A program made the position numbers and the translations under genes. Under the pieces are notes generated by a model. The model worked only from the letters and a program-made list of their open reading frames with translations, did not search any database and was not told the origin of the DNA. Of a stretch of DNA of 64,000 nt, positions 40,715-49,885 are shown in pieces. Source of the DNA: Streptomyces roseofulvus (GTDB lineage: Bacteria; Actinomycetota; Actinomycetes; Streptomycetales; Streptomycetaceae). The stretch is from positions 5,332,001 to 5,396,000 of the forward strand of contig NZ_BAAAWE010000001.1 in assembly GCF_039534915.1 (NCBI RefSeq), read 5' to 3'. Each line of letters starts with the position of its first letter. The first letter of the stretch is position 1.

Positions 40715-43700
40715 GTGACCGCGCACCTCACCGACCCCGAGCAGCTCAAGGAGCTCCTCGGCATCCCCTTCACCCCGGAGCAGACGGCCTGCATCACCGC
40801 GCCGCCCGCCCCGCAGGTCATCGTGGCCGGAGCCGGCTCCGGCAAGACCACGGTGATGGCGGCCCGGGTGGTGTGGCTGGTCGGCACCGGGCAGGTCGCC
40901 CCCGAGCAGGTCCTCGGCCTCACCTTCACCAACAAGGCCGCAGGCGAACTCGCCGAGCGCGTCCGCACCGCCCTCGTCCGGGCCGGCGTCACCGACCCCG
41001 ACCCGGTCGACCCCGAGAACCCCCCGGGCGAGCCCCGCATCTCCACGTACCACGCCTTCGCCGGGCAGCTCCTCACCGACCACGGCCTGCGCATCGGCCT
41101 CGAACCGACCTCCCGGCTCCTCGCCGACGCCACCCGCTTCCAGCTCGCCGCGCGCGTGCTGCGCGAGGCCCCCGGTCCGTACCCGGCGCTCACCAAGTCC
41201 TTCCCGACCCTCGTCGAGAACCTGCTCGCGCTCGACGCCGAACTGGCCGAGCACCTCGTCGACCCCGCGGACCTCCTCGCGTACGACGCCGAGCTGCTCA
41301 CCGCCCTCGCCGACGCCAGACTCACCAACGACGACCTGCGCAAGCTCCCCGAGACGGCCACCGCCCGCCGCGAACTCACCGCACTCGTCAGCCGCTACCG
41401 CGCCGCCAAGCGCTCCCGCGACCTCCTCGACTTCGGCGACCAGATCGCCCTCTCCGCGCGGCTCGCCACCACCCGCCCCGAGGTCGGCGCGATCCTCCGC
41501 GACGAGTTCCGGGTCGTGCTCCTCGACGAGTACCAGGACACCTCCGTCGCCCAGCGGCTCCTCCTCTCCGGCCTCTTCGGCCAGGGCACCGGCCATCCCG
41601 TCACGGCCGTCGGCGACCCCTGCCAGGCCATCTACGGCTGGCGCGGCGCCTCCGTCGCCAACCTCGACGACTTCCCCGCCCACTTCCCGCACGCCGACGG
41701 CACCCCCGCGCGCCGCCAGTCCCTCTCCGAGAACCGGCGCAGCGGCGGCCGCCTCCTCGACCTCGCGAACGGCCTCGCCACCCCCCTGCGCGCCATGCAC
41801 GCGGGCGTGGAGGCGCTGCGCCCCGCACCGGGCGCCGAGGCCGACGGCACCGTCCGGATCGCCCTCCTCCCCACCCACGGCGAGGAGATCGACTGGCTCG
41901 CCGACTCCCTCGCCCACCTCGTCCGCACCGGCCGCGAGCCCGGCTCCATGGCCGTCCTCTGCCGCACCGCCGGCGACTTCCCCGCCATCCAGGCCGCTCT
42001 CGTCGCCCGCGGCGTGCCCGTCGAGGTCGTCGGCCTCTCCGGCCTGCTCCACCTCCCCGAGGTCGCCGACCTCGTCGCCGTCTGCGAGGTCCTCCAGGAC
42101 CCGGGGGCCAACGCCGACCTGGTCCGGCTCCTCACCGGCCCCCGCTGGCGCATCGGCCCCCGCGACCTGGCCCTCCTCGGGCGCCGCGCCCGCCTCCTCG
42201 TCCACCGCGGCGACGCCGGCGCCGACGCCGACCCGGGGCAGCGGCTCGCCGCCGCCGTCGAGGGCGTCGACCCCGCCGAGGTGGTCTCGCTCGCCGACGC
42301 CCTCGACACCTTCCTCGACTCCGCCGGCCACCCCGACGACGGCCTGCCCTTCTCCGCCGAGGCCCGGGTCCGCTTCGCCCGCCTCGCCGCCGAGCTCCGC
42401 TCGCTGCGCGCCTCCCTCGCCGACCCCCTCATGGACGTCCTGCACCGGGTCCTCTCCGTCACCGGCCTGGAGGTCGAGCTGTCGGCGTCCCCGCACGCCC
42501 TCGCCGCCCGCCGCCGGGAGACCCTCGGCAACTTCCTGGACGTCGCCGCCGGCTTCGCCTCCCTCGACGGCGAGGCCGGCCTCCTCGCCTTCCTCGGCTT
42601 CCTCCGCACCGCCGTCCAGTTCGAGAAGGGCCTCGACAACGCCCTCCCGGGCGGCGAGAACACCGTCAAGGTGCTCACCGCGCACAAGTCGAAGGGCCTG
42701 GAGTGGGACGTCGTCGCCGTTCCCGGCCTGGTCGCCGGCCAGTTCCCGTCCGCCCGCGCACGCGAGTCCTGGACCTCCCAGCCGCAGGTCCTCCCGCACG
42801 CCCTGCGCGGCGACGCGGCCACCCTGCCGGACCTCGACGCCTTCACCGCCGCCGCGATGAAGTCCTTCAAGGCCGCGATGACCGACCACCAGCACACCGA
42901 GGAACTCCGCCTCGGCTACGTCACCTTCACCCGCCCCCGCACCCTCCTCCTCGCCTCCGCCCACTGGTGGGGCCCGACCCAGAAGAAGCCGCGGGGCCCC
43001 TCGGACTTCCTGCAGGCCCTGTACGCCCACTGCGAGCGGGGCCACGGCGACGTCGAGCACTGGGCGGAGGCACCGGAGAAGGACACCGAGAACCCCCTCC
43101 TCGCGGAGTCCACCCAGGACCTCCCCTGGCCCCTGCCGCTGGACGAGGAGGCGCTGGCCCGGCGCCGGCAGGCGGCGGAGCACGTACGCTCCGCGTTGTG
43201 GTCCCTCGCCCCGGAGAGCGGGTCGGGGAGGCCCGGCGCCCCCAGGACGGCGCCCGACCCCCGGGACCCGGACCCCGACGACCTCTGGCTGCCGGACGAC
43301 CCGGCGGAGACCCCCGGCACGGTCCCGCACCCCCGGGAGCACGAGCTCACTCCGGAGGAGGCCCGCACCATCGCCTCCTGGGACCGGGACCTCGCCGCCC
43401 TCACCGCCGAGCTGCACCGCTCCCGCGCCACCACCCGGGACGTCCTCCTTCCCGCCTACCTCTCCGCCTCCCAGGTGATCCGCCTCGCCGAGGACCCGGA
43501 CGGCTTCGCGCGGGAGCTGGCCCGCCCGATGCCGAAGCCCCCGCAGCCCGCGGCCCGCCGCGGCACCCGCTTCCACGCGTGGGTCGAGTCCCGCTTCGAC
43601 GAGCTCCCGCTGCCGTTCCTCGGCCCGGAGGAGCTCCCCGGCGGCGAGGACTTCGCGGGCGAGCCGGAGATCGTCGACGAGCGCGACCTGGAGACCCTCA

Positions 43701-44059
43701 AGGAGGCCTTCGCGCGCACGCCGTACGCCCGGCGCACCCCGTACCGCGTGGAGGTCCCCGTCCACCTCACCCTCGCGGGCCGGGTGGTCCGGGGCCGGAT
43801 CGACGCCGTCTACCGGGACCCGGACTCGGGCGCGTACGAGATCGTCGACTGGAAGACCAGCCACCACCGCACCGCCGACCCCCTCCAGCTCGCGCTGTAC
43901 CGGCTCGCCTGGGCCGAGCAGCACGGCCTCGACCCCGAGGAGGTCGCCGCCGCCTTCGTCTACGTGCGGACCGGCGAGGTGGCCCGCCCGGCCGGGCTGC
44001 CGGGCCGGGCGGAGCTGGAGGCGATCCTGCTGGGCGGGGCACCCTCCGGCGCCGGATAG
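40715..44059 (+). CDS. adnB: AdnB-type UvrD-like helicase/RecB-like nuclease subunit
   Basis: This 1114-residue protein is the partner of AdnA, with an SF1 motor and a RecB-like nuclease domain. Walker A is VAGAGSGKT (38-45), Walker B LLDEYQDTSVAQ, then VGDPCQAIYGWRGA, LTAHKSKGLEWDVV and nuclease residues in GRIDAVYRD and YEIVDWKTSHH. It lacks the C-terminal cysteine staple seen in AdnA. In mycobacteria AdnB drives translocation during double-strand-break resection. GTG 40715 lies seven bases after a -10 element; the in-frame ATG at 40685 would add ten residues. The M20 peptidase gene begins eleven bases downstream. Confidence 0.9.
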   Translation: MTAHLTDPEQLKELLGIPFTPEQTACITAPPAPQVIVAGAGSGKTTVMAARVVWLVGTGQVAPEQVLGLTFTNKAAGELAERVRTALVRAGVTDPDPVDPENPPGEPRISTYHAFAGQLLTDHGLRIGLEPTSRLLADATRFQLAARVLREAPGPYPALTKSFPTLVENLLALDAELAEHLVDPADLLAYDAELLTALADARLTNDDLRKLPETATARRELTALVSRYRAAKRSRDLLDFGDQIALSARLATTRPEVGAILRDEFRVVLLDEYQDTSVAQRLLLSGLFGQGTGHPVTAVGDPCQAIYGWRGASVANLDDFPAHFPHADGTPARRQSLSENRRSGGRLLDLANGLATPLRAMHAGVEALRPAPGAEADGTVRIALLPTHGEEIDWLADSLAHLVRTGREPGSMAVLCRTAGDFPAIQAALVARGVPVEVVGLSGLLHLPEVADLVAVCEVLQDPGANADLVRLLTGPRWRIGPRDLALLGRRARLLVHRGDAGADADPGQRLAAAVEGVDPAEVVSLADALDTFLDSAGHPDDGLPFSAEARVRFARLAAELRSLRASLADPLMDVLHRVLSVTGLEVELSASPHALAARRRETLGNFLDVAAGFASLDGEAGLLAFLGFLRTAVQFEKGLDNALPGGENTVKVLTAHKSKGLEWDVVAVPGLVAGQFPSARARESWTSQPQVLPHALRGDAATLPDLDAFTAAAMKSFKAAMTDHQHTEELRLGYVTFTRPRTLLLASAHWWGPTQKKPRGPSDFLQALYAHCERGHGDVEHWAEAPEKDTENPLLAESTQDLPWPLPLDEEALARRRQAAEHVRSALWSLAPESGSGRPGAPRTAPDPRDPDPDDLWLPDDPAETPGTVPHPREHELTPEEARTIASWDRDLAALTAELHRSRATTRDVLLPAYLSASQVIRLAEDPDGFARELARPMPKPPQPAARRGTRFHAWVESRFDELPLPFLGPEELPGGEDFAGEPEIVDERDLETLKEAFARTPYARRTPYRVEVPVHLTLAGRVVRGRIDAVYRDPDSGAYEIVDWKTSHHRTADPLQLALYRLAWAEQHGLDPEEVAAAFVYVRTGEVARPAGLPGRAELEAILLGGAPSGAG

Positions 44060-44062
44060 GCT
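44057..44062 (+). promoter_or_regulatory. -10 element TAGGCT overlapping the adnB stop
   Basis: TAGGCT overlaps the adnB stop codon and ends seven bases before the ATG at 44070, allowing separate leaderless transcription of the peptidase gene. Confidence 0.5.
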
Positions 44063-44069
44063 CGGGACC

Positions 44070-45488
44070 ATGAGCGAGACCCCGGACAGCGTCGTCCACC
44101 CCGTACGCGCGTACATCGAGCGGCACCGCGCCGCCTTCCTCGGCGACCTCGCCGACTGGCTGCGCATCCCGTCCGTGTCGGCGCAGCCCGAGCGGGCCGG
44201 GGACGTGCGGCGCAGCGCCGACTGGCTCGCCGGGGCCCTGAAGGACACCGGTTTCACCACGGTCGAGGTCTGGGAGACCGACGGCGCCCCGGCGGTCTTC
44301 GCCGAGTGGCCCTCCGACGACCCGGACGCGCCGACGGTGCTGGTCTACGGCCACCACGACGTGCAGCCGGCGGCCCGCGAGGACGGCTGGCACACCGACC
44401 CCTTCGAGCCGACCGTGGTCGACGGGCGGATGTACGCGCGCGGGGCGGCCGACGACAAGGGCCAGGTGTTCTTCCACACGCTCGGCGTCCGCGCCCACCT
44501 CGCCGCCACCGGCCGCACGGCGCCCGCCGTCCACCTGAAGCTGCTGGTGGAGGGCGAGGAGGAGTCCGGCTCGCCGCACTTCCGCGCGCTCGTCGAGGCG
44601 CACGCCGACCGGCTCGCCGCCGACGCGGTGATCGTCTCCGACACCGGCATGTGGTCCGAGACCACCCCCACCGTCTGCACCGGCATGCGCGGGGTCGCCG
44701 ACTGCGAGATCGACCTGTACGGCCCCGACCAGGACATCCACTCCGGTTCCTTCGGCGGCGCCGTGCCCAACCCGGCCACCGTCGCCGGACGCATCGTCGC
44801 CGCCCTGCACGACGCCGACGAGCGGGTCGCGATCCCCGGCTTCTACGACGGCGTGAGCGAACTCACCGAGGCCGAGCGGCGGCTCGTCGCCGAGCTCCCC
44901 TTCGACGAGGCGGCCTGGCTGCGCACCGCCAAGTCCCACGGCACCCTCGGCGAGGCCGGCCACTCGACCCTGGAGCGCGTCTGGGCCCGCCCGACCGCCG
45001 AGGTCAACGGCATCGGCGGCGGCTACCAGGGCCCCGGCGGCAAGACGATCGTCCCGGCCTCCGCCCACCTCAAGCTGTCCTTCCGGCTCGTCGCCGGCCA
45101 GGACCCGTACCGGATCGAGACCTTGGTGCGGGAGTGGCTGGCCGGGCTCGTGCCGGCCGGCGTCCGGTACGAGATCGTCTTCGGCGCCCCGACCCGCCCC
45201 TGCCTCACCCCGCTCGGCCACCCGGCCCTCACGGCGGTGGCCGGGGCGATGAGCAGGGCCTTCGACGGCGCCACCGTCCGCTACACGCGCGAGGGCGGCT
45301 CGGGACCGGCCGCCGACCTCCAGGACGTCCTGGACGCGCCCGTGCTCTTCCTGGGCATCTCGGTCCCGTCCGACGGCTGGCACGCGCCGAACGAGAAGGT
45401 CGAGCTCGACCTCCTCATGAAGGGCGTCGAGACGACCGCCTACCTGTGGGGCGACCTGCCGGCCGCCCTGCGGGCCGGCGAGCGCTGA
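44070..45488 (+). CDS. M20 family dipeptidase
   Basis: This 472-residue protein is a zinc-dependent M20 peptidase, similar to carnosinase-type dipeptidases. Metal ligands are seen in VYGHHDVQPA (His, Asp), GAADDKGQ (bridging Asp) and VEGEEESGSPH (catalytic and metal Glu), with VSDTGMWS providing another ligand; a dimerisation lid lies in the middle and GGSGPAADLQDV near the end. It has no signal peptide and should act in the cytoplasm on dipeptides or N-acyl amino acids. The start at 44070 follows a -10 element at seven bases. Its stop lies 56 bases before nudC. Confidence 0.92.
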   Translation: MSETPDSVVHPVRAYIERHRAAFLGDLADWLRIPSVSAQPERAGDVRRSADWLAGALKDTGFTTVEVWETDGAPAVFAEWPSDDPDAPTVLVYGHHDVQPAAREDGWHTDPFEPTVVDGRMYARGAADDKGQVFFHTLGVRAHLAATGRTAPAVHLKLLVEGEEESGSPHFRALVEAHADRLAADAVIVSDTGMWSETTPTVCTGMRGVADCEIDLYGPDQDIHSGSFGGAVPNPATVAGRIVAALHDADERVAIPGFYDGVSELTEAERRLVAELPFDEAAWLRTAKSHGTLGEAGHSTLERVWARPTAEVNGIGGGYQGPGGKTIVPASAHLKLSFRLVAGQDPYRIETLVREWLAGLVPAGVRYEIVFGAPTRPCLTPLGHPALTAVAGAMSRAFDGATVRYTREGGSGPAADLQDVLDAPVLFLGISVPSDGWHAPNEKVELDLLMKGVETTAYLWGDLPAALRAGER

Positions 45489-45544
45489 GCGCCGGGCCGA
45501 ACGCCGCAATCACTGACACCGATCCGGGGGAGTTGGAAGCACCT

Positions 45545-46492
45545 GTGAGCACCCTGAACAACGCGTTCGCGGACCGTCCGATCTCGCTCACCGCCCCGAG
45601 CGGGATCGACCGCGCCGCCCACCACCGCCTCGACGAGGCGTGGCTCGCGGCCGCCTGGAGCCACCCGAGCACCCGCGTCTTCGTGGTCTCGGGCGGCCAG
45701 GTGCTGATCGACGACCGCCCCGACGGCACCACCGAGCTCGTCATGACCCCGGCGTTCGAGGCGCCGATGACCGAGACCCACCGCTACTTCCTCGGCACCG
45801 ACGCCGACGGGGTCTCCTACTTCGCGCTCCAGAAGGACTCGCTGCCCGGCCGCATGGACCAGTCGGCGCGCCCGGCGGGCCTGCGCGAGGCCGGCCTCCT
45901 CCTGTCGCCCCGCGACGCGGGCCTGATGACCCACGCGGTCGCCCTGGAGAACTGGCAGCGCCTCCACCGCTTCTGCTCCCGCTGCGGCGAGCGCACGGTG
46001 ATCGCCGCCGCCGGGCACATCCGCCGCTGCCCGGTCTGCGGCGCCGAGCACTACCCGCGCACCGACCCGGCGGTGATCATGCTGGTCACCGACGACCAGG
46101 ACAGGGCGCTGCTCGGCCGCCAGGTGCACTGGCCGGAGGGCCGCTTCTCGACGCTGGCCGGGTTCGTCGAGCCCGGCGAGTCCATCGAGCAGGCGGTGGT
46201 CCGGGAGGTCTTCGAGGAGGCCGGCGTCACCGTCGGCGAGGTCTCGTACGTGGCCAGCCAGCCGTGGCCGTTCCCGTCCAGCCTGATGCTCGGCTTCTTC
46301 GCGCGGGCCACCTCCCCGGAGATCGAGGTGGACGGCGAGGAGATCCACGAGGCCCGCTGGTTCTCCCGCGACGACCTGGAGGCCGGCTTCGCCTCCGGCG
46401 AGATCCTGCCGCCGTACGGCATCTCGATCGCCTCCCGCCTGATCGAGCTCTGGTACGGCAAGCCGCTGCCGAAGCCCGGCGACGTGGTCTAG
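45545..46492 (+). CDS. nudC: NADH pyrophosphatase / RNA-decapping NUDIX hydrolase NudC
   Basis: This 315-residue enzyme hydrolyses NADH to NMNH and AMP and can remove NAD caps from RNA. The zinc-binding centre is CSRCGERT...CPVCGAEHYPRTDP, the Nudix box is GFVEPGESIEQAVVREVFEE, and the NudC-specific SQPWPFP motif follows. The GTG at 45545 has GGAAG eight bases upstream. It is convergent with the mycoredoxin gene over a perfect terminator, a layout conserved in mycobacteria (Rv3199c/Rv3198A region, from memory). It fits a redox and repair neighbourhood. Confidence 0.95.
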   Translation: MSTLNNAFADRPISLTAPSGIDRAAHHRLDEAWLAAAWSHPSTRVFVVSGGQVLIDDRPDGTTELVMTPAFEAPMTETHRYFLGTDADGVSYFALQKDSLPGRMDQSARPAGLREAGLLLSPRDAGLMTHAVALENWQRLHRFCSRCGERTVIAAAGHIRRCPVCGAEHYPRTDPAVIMLVTDDQDRALLGRQVHWPEGRFSTLAGFVEPGESIEQAVVREVFEEAGVTVGEVSYVASQPWPFPSSLMLGFFARATSPEIEVDGEEIHEARWFSRDDLEAGFASGEILPPYGISIASRLIELWYGKPLPKPGDVV

Positions 46493-46500
46493 GACGCGCG

Positions 46501-46531
46501 AAGGCCCCCGCTCCCGAGGAGCGGGGGCCTT
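46501..46531. terminator. Perfect 14-bp bidirectional terminator
   Basis: Arms 46501-46514 and 46518-46531 pair perfectly around CGA. It begins nine bases after the nudC stop and lies before the stop of the convergent mycoredoxin gene; A-rich and T-rich ends on the two sides suit both directions. Confidence 0.9.
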
Positions 46532-46557
46532 TCCCGTACCCGGACGGGGCGCGGGCC

Positions 46558-46812
46558 TCAGACGGCGAGGGCCTGCTTGACCTGGGCCAGGCTCGGGTTG
46601 GTCATGACCGACTCGGTGCCGGCGGGGGAGACCACCAGGACCGTCGGGACGGTCTGGTTCCCGCCGTTGGCCTGCTCCACGAAGGCGGCCGACGCGGGGT
46701 CCTGCTCGATGTTGATCTCGTCGTACGCGATGCCCTCGCGGTCCATCTGGCTCTTCAGCCGGCGGCAGTAGCCGCACCACTCGGTGCTGTACATCGTCAC
46801 AGTGCCCTGCAT
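46558..46812 (-). CDS. mrx1: Mycoredoxin-1 (glutaredoxin-like)
   Basis: This 84-residue protein has a glutaredoxin fold with the active site WCGYC (Cys13, Cys16) and the TVPTV cis-proline segment. Mycoredoxins reduce mixed disulfides between proteins and mycothiol, the main low-molecular-weight thiol of actinobacteria. The start at 46812 has GAAGAGGAGCG upstream. It converges with nudC and diverges from uvrD2. Cytoplasmic. Its short length equals the usual family length. Confidence 0.93.
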   Translation of the reverse strand: MQGTVTMYSTEWCGYCRRLKSQMDREGIAYDEINIEQDPASAAFVEQANGGNQTVPTVLVVSPAGTESVMTNPSLAQVKQALAV

Positions 46813-46996
46813 GGCCTGGCGCTCCTCTTCGGGTCGGGGGTCGTGCCGAAGGGAGAACGTACGTCATCCGGCCACCCATTCCCGCACGCCGGGTGAGCTG
46901 CGCCGCTCTCCGCCCCCGCCCGGAACGATCATGCGACGGTACGACCGCGACCTCCGGCCTGTGGACGACGCGCCGCACCGACCCCGCCCGACCTGG

Positions 46997-47002
46997 CAGC
47001 AT
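46997..47002 (+). promoter_or_regulatory. -10 element CAGCAT for a leaderless uvrD2 transcript
   Basis: CAGCAT ends six bases before the GTG at 47009 and no ribosome binding site fits between them. Confidence 0.4.
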
Positions 47003-47008
47003 GGCGGA

Positions 47009-49225
47009 GTGACAGCAGCAACGCACTCCCCTCTCTTCCCGGCGGTCCCGGAGACCGCGGACGCGGTGCTCGACGGGCTCGACCCGGAGCAGCGCGAGGT
47101 CGCCCTGGCCCTGCGCGGCCCGGTCTGCGTCCTCGCGGGCGCCGGCACGGGCAAGACCCGGGCGATCACCCACCGGATCGCCTACGGGGTGCGGACCGGC
47201 GTGCTGCAGCCCGCGAGCGTGCTCGCCGTCACCTTCACCAACCGCGCCGCGGGCGAGATGCGCGGCCGGCTCCGCCAGCTCGGCGCGGGCGGCGTGCAGG
47301 CCCGCACCTTCCACTCGGCGGCCCTCCGACAGCTCCAGTTCTTCTGGCCGAAAGCGATCGGTGGACCCCTGCCCCGGCTCGTCGAGCGCAAGGTCCAACT
47401 GGTCGCCGAGGCCGCGGCCCGCTGCCGGATCCGGCTCGACCGGAACGAGCTGCGGGACGTCACCTCGGAGATCGAATGGGCCAAGGTCACCCAGACCGTG
47501 CCCGCCGACTACCCGGCGGCGGTCGCCCGCGCCCGCCGGGACTCCCCCCGCGACCCGGCCGAGATCGGCCAGCTCTACGCGATGTACGAGCAGCTCAAGG
47601 GCGAGCGCTCGGTGATCGACTTCGAGGACGTGCTGCTGCTCACCGTCGGCATCCTCCAGGACCGCCCCGACATCGCCGAGCAGATCCGCCGCCAGTACCA
47701 GCACTTCGTCGTCGACGAGTACCAGGACGTCTCCCCGCTCCAGCAGCGTCTCCTGGAGGAGTGGCTGGGGGAGCGGGACAGCCTCTGCGTGGTCGGCGAC
47801 GCCAGCCAGACGATCTACTCCTTCACCGGCGCCACCCCCGACCACCTGCTGGACTTCCGCACCCGCCACCCGCACGCGACCGTGGTCAAGCTGGTCCGCG
47901 ACTACCGGTCCACCCCGCAGGTCGTCCACCTCGCCAACGGCCTGCTCGACCAGGCCGGCGGCCGGGCCGCGGAGCACCGCCTGGAGCTGGTCTCGCAGCG
48001 CGAGCGCGGCCCCGAGCCGGTCTACACCGAGTACGGCGACGAGCCCGCCGAGGCCGAGGGCACCGCCCGCCGGGTCCGCGACCTGATCGCCGCGGGCGTC
48101 CCGGCCGGCGAGATCGCCGTCCTCTACCGGATCAACGCCCAGTCGGAGGTCTACGAGCAGGCCCTCGCCGACGCCGGCGTCCCCTACCAGCTGCGCGGCG
48201 CCGAGCGCTACTTCGAGCGCCAGGAGGTGCGGGAGGCGATCGCCGCCCTGCGCGGCGCGGCCCGCTTCGGGTCGAACGACTCGCTCCTGGACGGAGCCGA
48301 GGACCTGCCGGCCCAGACGCGGGCGGTGCTTTCCGGCCACGGCTGGAGCAGCCGCCCGCCGGCCGGCTCCGGCGCGGTCCGGGACCGCTGGGAGTCGCTC
48401 GCCGCGCTCGCCCGGCTCGCCGACGACTTCGCCGCCGCCCGCCCCGGCGCCACCCTGGCCGACCTGATCGCCGAACTGGACGAGCGGACCGCCGCCCAGC
48501 ACGCACCCACCGTCCAGGGCGTCACCCTCGCGTCCCTGCACGCCGCCAAGGGCCTGGAGTGGGACGCCGTCTTCCTGGTCGGCCTCACCGACGGCATGAT
48601 GCCGATCACCTACGCCAAGACGGACGAGCAGATCGAGGAGGAGCGCCGCCTCCTCTACGTGGGCGTCACCCGCGCCCGCGTCCACCTCACCCTCTCCTGG
48701 GCGCTCTCCCGCTCGCCGGGCGGCCGCCCCGGCCGCGTCCCCAGCCGCTTCCTCAAGGGGCTCCGCCCCGGCTCCGGCAGCCGGGCCGCCGGCCACGGTG
48801 CCACCGGCGGCGGCATCGAGCGGGGCGGCCCGGGGGGCCCGTCCGCCGGGACCGCCCGCCGCCGCGCGCGCGGCCCGGTCCGCTGCCGGGTCTGCGGCGC
48901 CACCCTCACCGAGGCCGGCGCCATGAAACTGCTCCGCTGCGAGGACTGCCCCTCCGACATGGACGAGGGCCTGTACGAGCGGCTGCGCGACTGGCGCGCC
49001 GGCCGGGCCCGCGAGCTCGGCCAGCCCGCCTATTGCGTGTTCACCGACAAGACGCTCATGGCGATCGCCGAGCGGGTCCCCGCCTCCGGCGGCGAACTCG
49101 TCGTGATCGCCGGCGTCGGCGCGCGGAAGCTGGACCGGTTCGGAGCCGACGTTCTCGCCATCTGCGCGGGTGAAGACCCGGAAGTCGCAGGTGAAGAGGG
49201 TGTAAGGGGCGCTGGGGACGACTGA
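47009..49225 (+). CDS. uvrD2: UvrD2-type ATP-dependent DNA helicase with HRDC domain
   Basis: This 738-residue SF1 helicase unwinds DNA in the 3'-5' direction. The motor has Walker A LAGAGTGKT (44-50), VVDEYQDVSPLQQ, VGDASQTIYSFTGA, SLHAAKGLEWDAVF and YVGVTRAR. After a Gly/Arg-rich linker comes a four-cysteine zinc motif (CRVCGATLTEAG...LLRCEDCP) and a C-terminal HRDC domain (TDKTLMAIAERVPASGGELV and GVGARKLDRFGADVL). This combination defines actinobacterial UvrD2, which is essential in M. tuberculosis. GTG 47009 is preferred; an in-frame ATG at 46931 would add 26 residues. wblC and its leader follow on the same strand. Confidence 0.94.
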   Translation: MTAATHSPLFPAVPETADAVLDGLDPEQREVALALRGPVCVLAGAGTGKTRAITHRIAYGVRTGVLQPASVLAVTFTNRAAGEMRGRLRQLGAGGVQARTFHSAALRQLQFFWPKAIGGPLPRLVERKVQLVAEAAARCRIRLDRNELRDVTSEIEWAKVTQTVPADYPAAVARARRDSPRDPAEIGQLYAMYEQLKGERSVIDFEDVLLLTVGILQDRPDIAEQIRRQYQHFVVDEYQDVSPLQQRLLEEWLGERDSLCVVGDASQTIYSFTGATPDHLLDFRTRHPHATVVKLVRDYRSTPQVVHLANGLLDQAGGRAAEHRLELVSQRERGPEPVYTEYGDEPAEAEGTARRVRDLIAAGVPAGEIAVLYRINAQSEVYEQALADAGVPYQLRGAERYFERQEVREAIAALRGAARFGSNDSLLDGAEDLPAQTRAVLSGHGWSSRPPAGSGAVRDRWESLAALARLADDFAAARPGATLADLIAELDERTAAQHAPTVQGVTLASLHAAKGLEWDAVFLVGLTDGMMPITYAKTDEQIEEERRLLYVGVTRARVHLTLSWALSRSPGGRPGRVPSRFLKGLRPGSGSRAAGHGATGGGIERGGPGGPSAGTARRRARGPVRCRVCGATLTEAGAMKLLRCEDCPSDMDEGLYERLRDWRAGRARELGQPAYCVFTDKTLMAIAERVPASGGELVVIAGVGARKLDRFGADVLAICAGEDPEVAGEEGVRGAGDD

Positions 49226-49248
49226 TCGAAACTCGTGGGAAAAATAGT

Positions 49249-49278
49249 TTGCGCCCGCCCCGTCAAGCCCCATAGGTT
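49249..49278 (+). promoter_or_regulatory. WhiB7/WblC-type promoter of wblC
   Basis: A -35 box TTGCGC (49249-49254) and a -10 box TAGGTT (49273-49278) are separated by 18 bases. Directly upstream of the -35 lies GGAAAAATAGT, the A/T-rich element that WhiB7-type activators recognise beside sigma-70. Transcription would start near 49285, giving a leader of about 600 bases before wblC. The match supports autoactivation by WblC. Confidence 0.7.
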
Positions 49279-49397
49279 CTTAACCACGCAACAGCGGCTT
49301 CTTAAGAAGCGCTGTCTCGTGCTGTACTTGTCCAAATGAACATCGAGAGCCCGGCTCGCACCCGAGCTCTCCGAGACGCCGAGAGGAGGCGATTCCA

Positions 49398-49715
49398 GTG
49401 ATCAGCAACATCAACAGCAACACCGTCGTCAGCACCGCCAAAATGACCGATCGCTCGGTCGTCTCCGCCTGCTCGCTCGGCTTCTCCGCCGTTGAGCTCC
49501 TTGGCAGCGGTCTGCCCGTCACCGGTCTGTCCGGTCGTGGCATGGCCGTCATCGAGCGCACCGAGCGACCGACCAAGGCACGGGTGGCTGAAGAGGGCAA
49601 GGCCGGATTCACGGCCTATGGCTTCGCGGCAGCCGGTGCCGGCAAGCAGCAGACGACGCAGCACCACACGATGTGGGCCTTCCGTGGGCTCGAACCCTGG
49701 AGTGATCCAGCCTGA
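49398..49715 (+). CDS. Upstream ORF in the wblC leader, 105 codons
   Basis: A GTG at 49398 has AGGAGG eight bases upstream and opens a 105-codon frame that ends 21 bases before the attenuator hairpin. Third-position GC is about 80 percent by my count, lower than in neighbouring genes but coding-like. The predicted peptide starts MISNINSNTVVSTAKMTDRS and ends AFRGLEPWSDPA, is Ser/Thr/Gly/Ala-rich and matches no domain I know. whiB7/wblC genes are known to be controlled by a translated upstream ORF plus a terminator, so stalling of ribosomes on this frame during antibiotic stress could change folding downstream. The peptide itself may have no function. Confidence 0.65.
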   Translation: MISNINSNTVVSTAKMTDRSVVSACSLGFSAVELLGSGLPVTGLSGRGMAVIERTERPTKARVAEEGKAGFTAYGFAAAGAGKQQTTQHHTMWAFRGLEPWSDPA

Positions 49716-49736
49716 CCTGATCAGGCCGGCGCCTTC

Positions 49737-49771
49737 AGGGCCGCGGAACCCCACCCGGGATCCGCGGCCCT
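49737..49771 (+). terminator. Candidate attenuator hairpin in the wblC leader
   Basis: Arms 49737-49747 and 49761-49771 (11 perfect pairs, 13-base loop) are followed by TCTGTTTGT, making a factor-independent terminator before wblC. A competing pairing is possible: CCTGA at 49716-49720 with TCAGG at 49735-49739, which uses the first bases of the terminator arm. It sits just after the upstream ORF stop. Confidence 0.7.
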
Positions 49772-49885
49772 TCTGTTTGTCCCCGAACGGGGACGGCGGA
49801 GCGAAGGGGCCTCGGGACAAGCAACCCCGGTACCAGCCGAAGACCCGGCCCACCGGCCGGAACGACCAGACGAGGAAAGACACCC

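Noticed and set aside
46931..47008. Upstream in-frame ATG extension of UvrD2
   Set aside because: The added 26 residues are Arg/Asp/Pro-rich and unconserved in appearance, and the -10-like element at 46997 would lie inside the coding region.
49297..49310. Palindrome GCTTCTTAAGAAGC as a terminator after uvrD2
   Set aside because: It lies just downstream of the predicted wblC transcription start and lacks a G/C-rich stem; it may be a leader structure, but termination is not supported.
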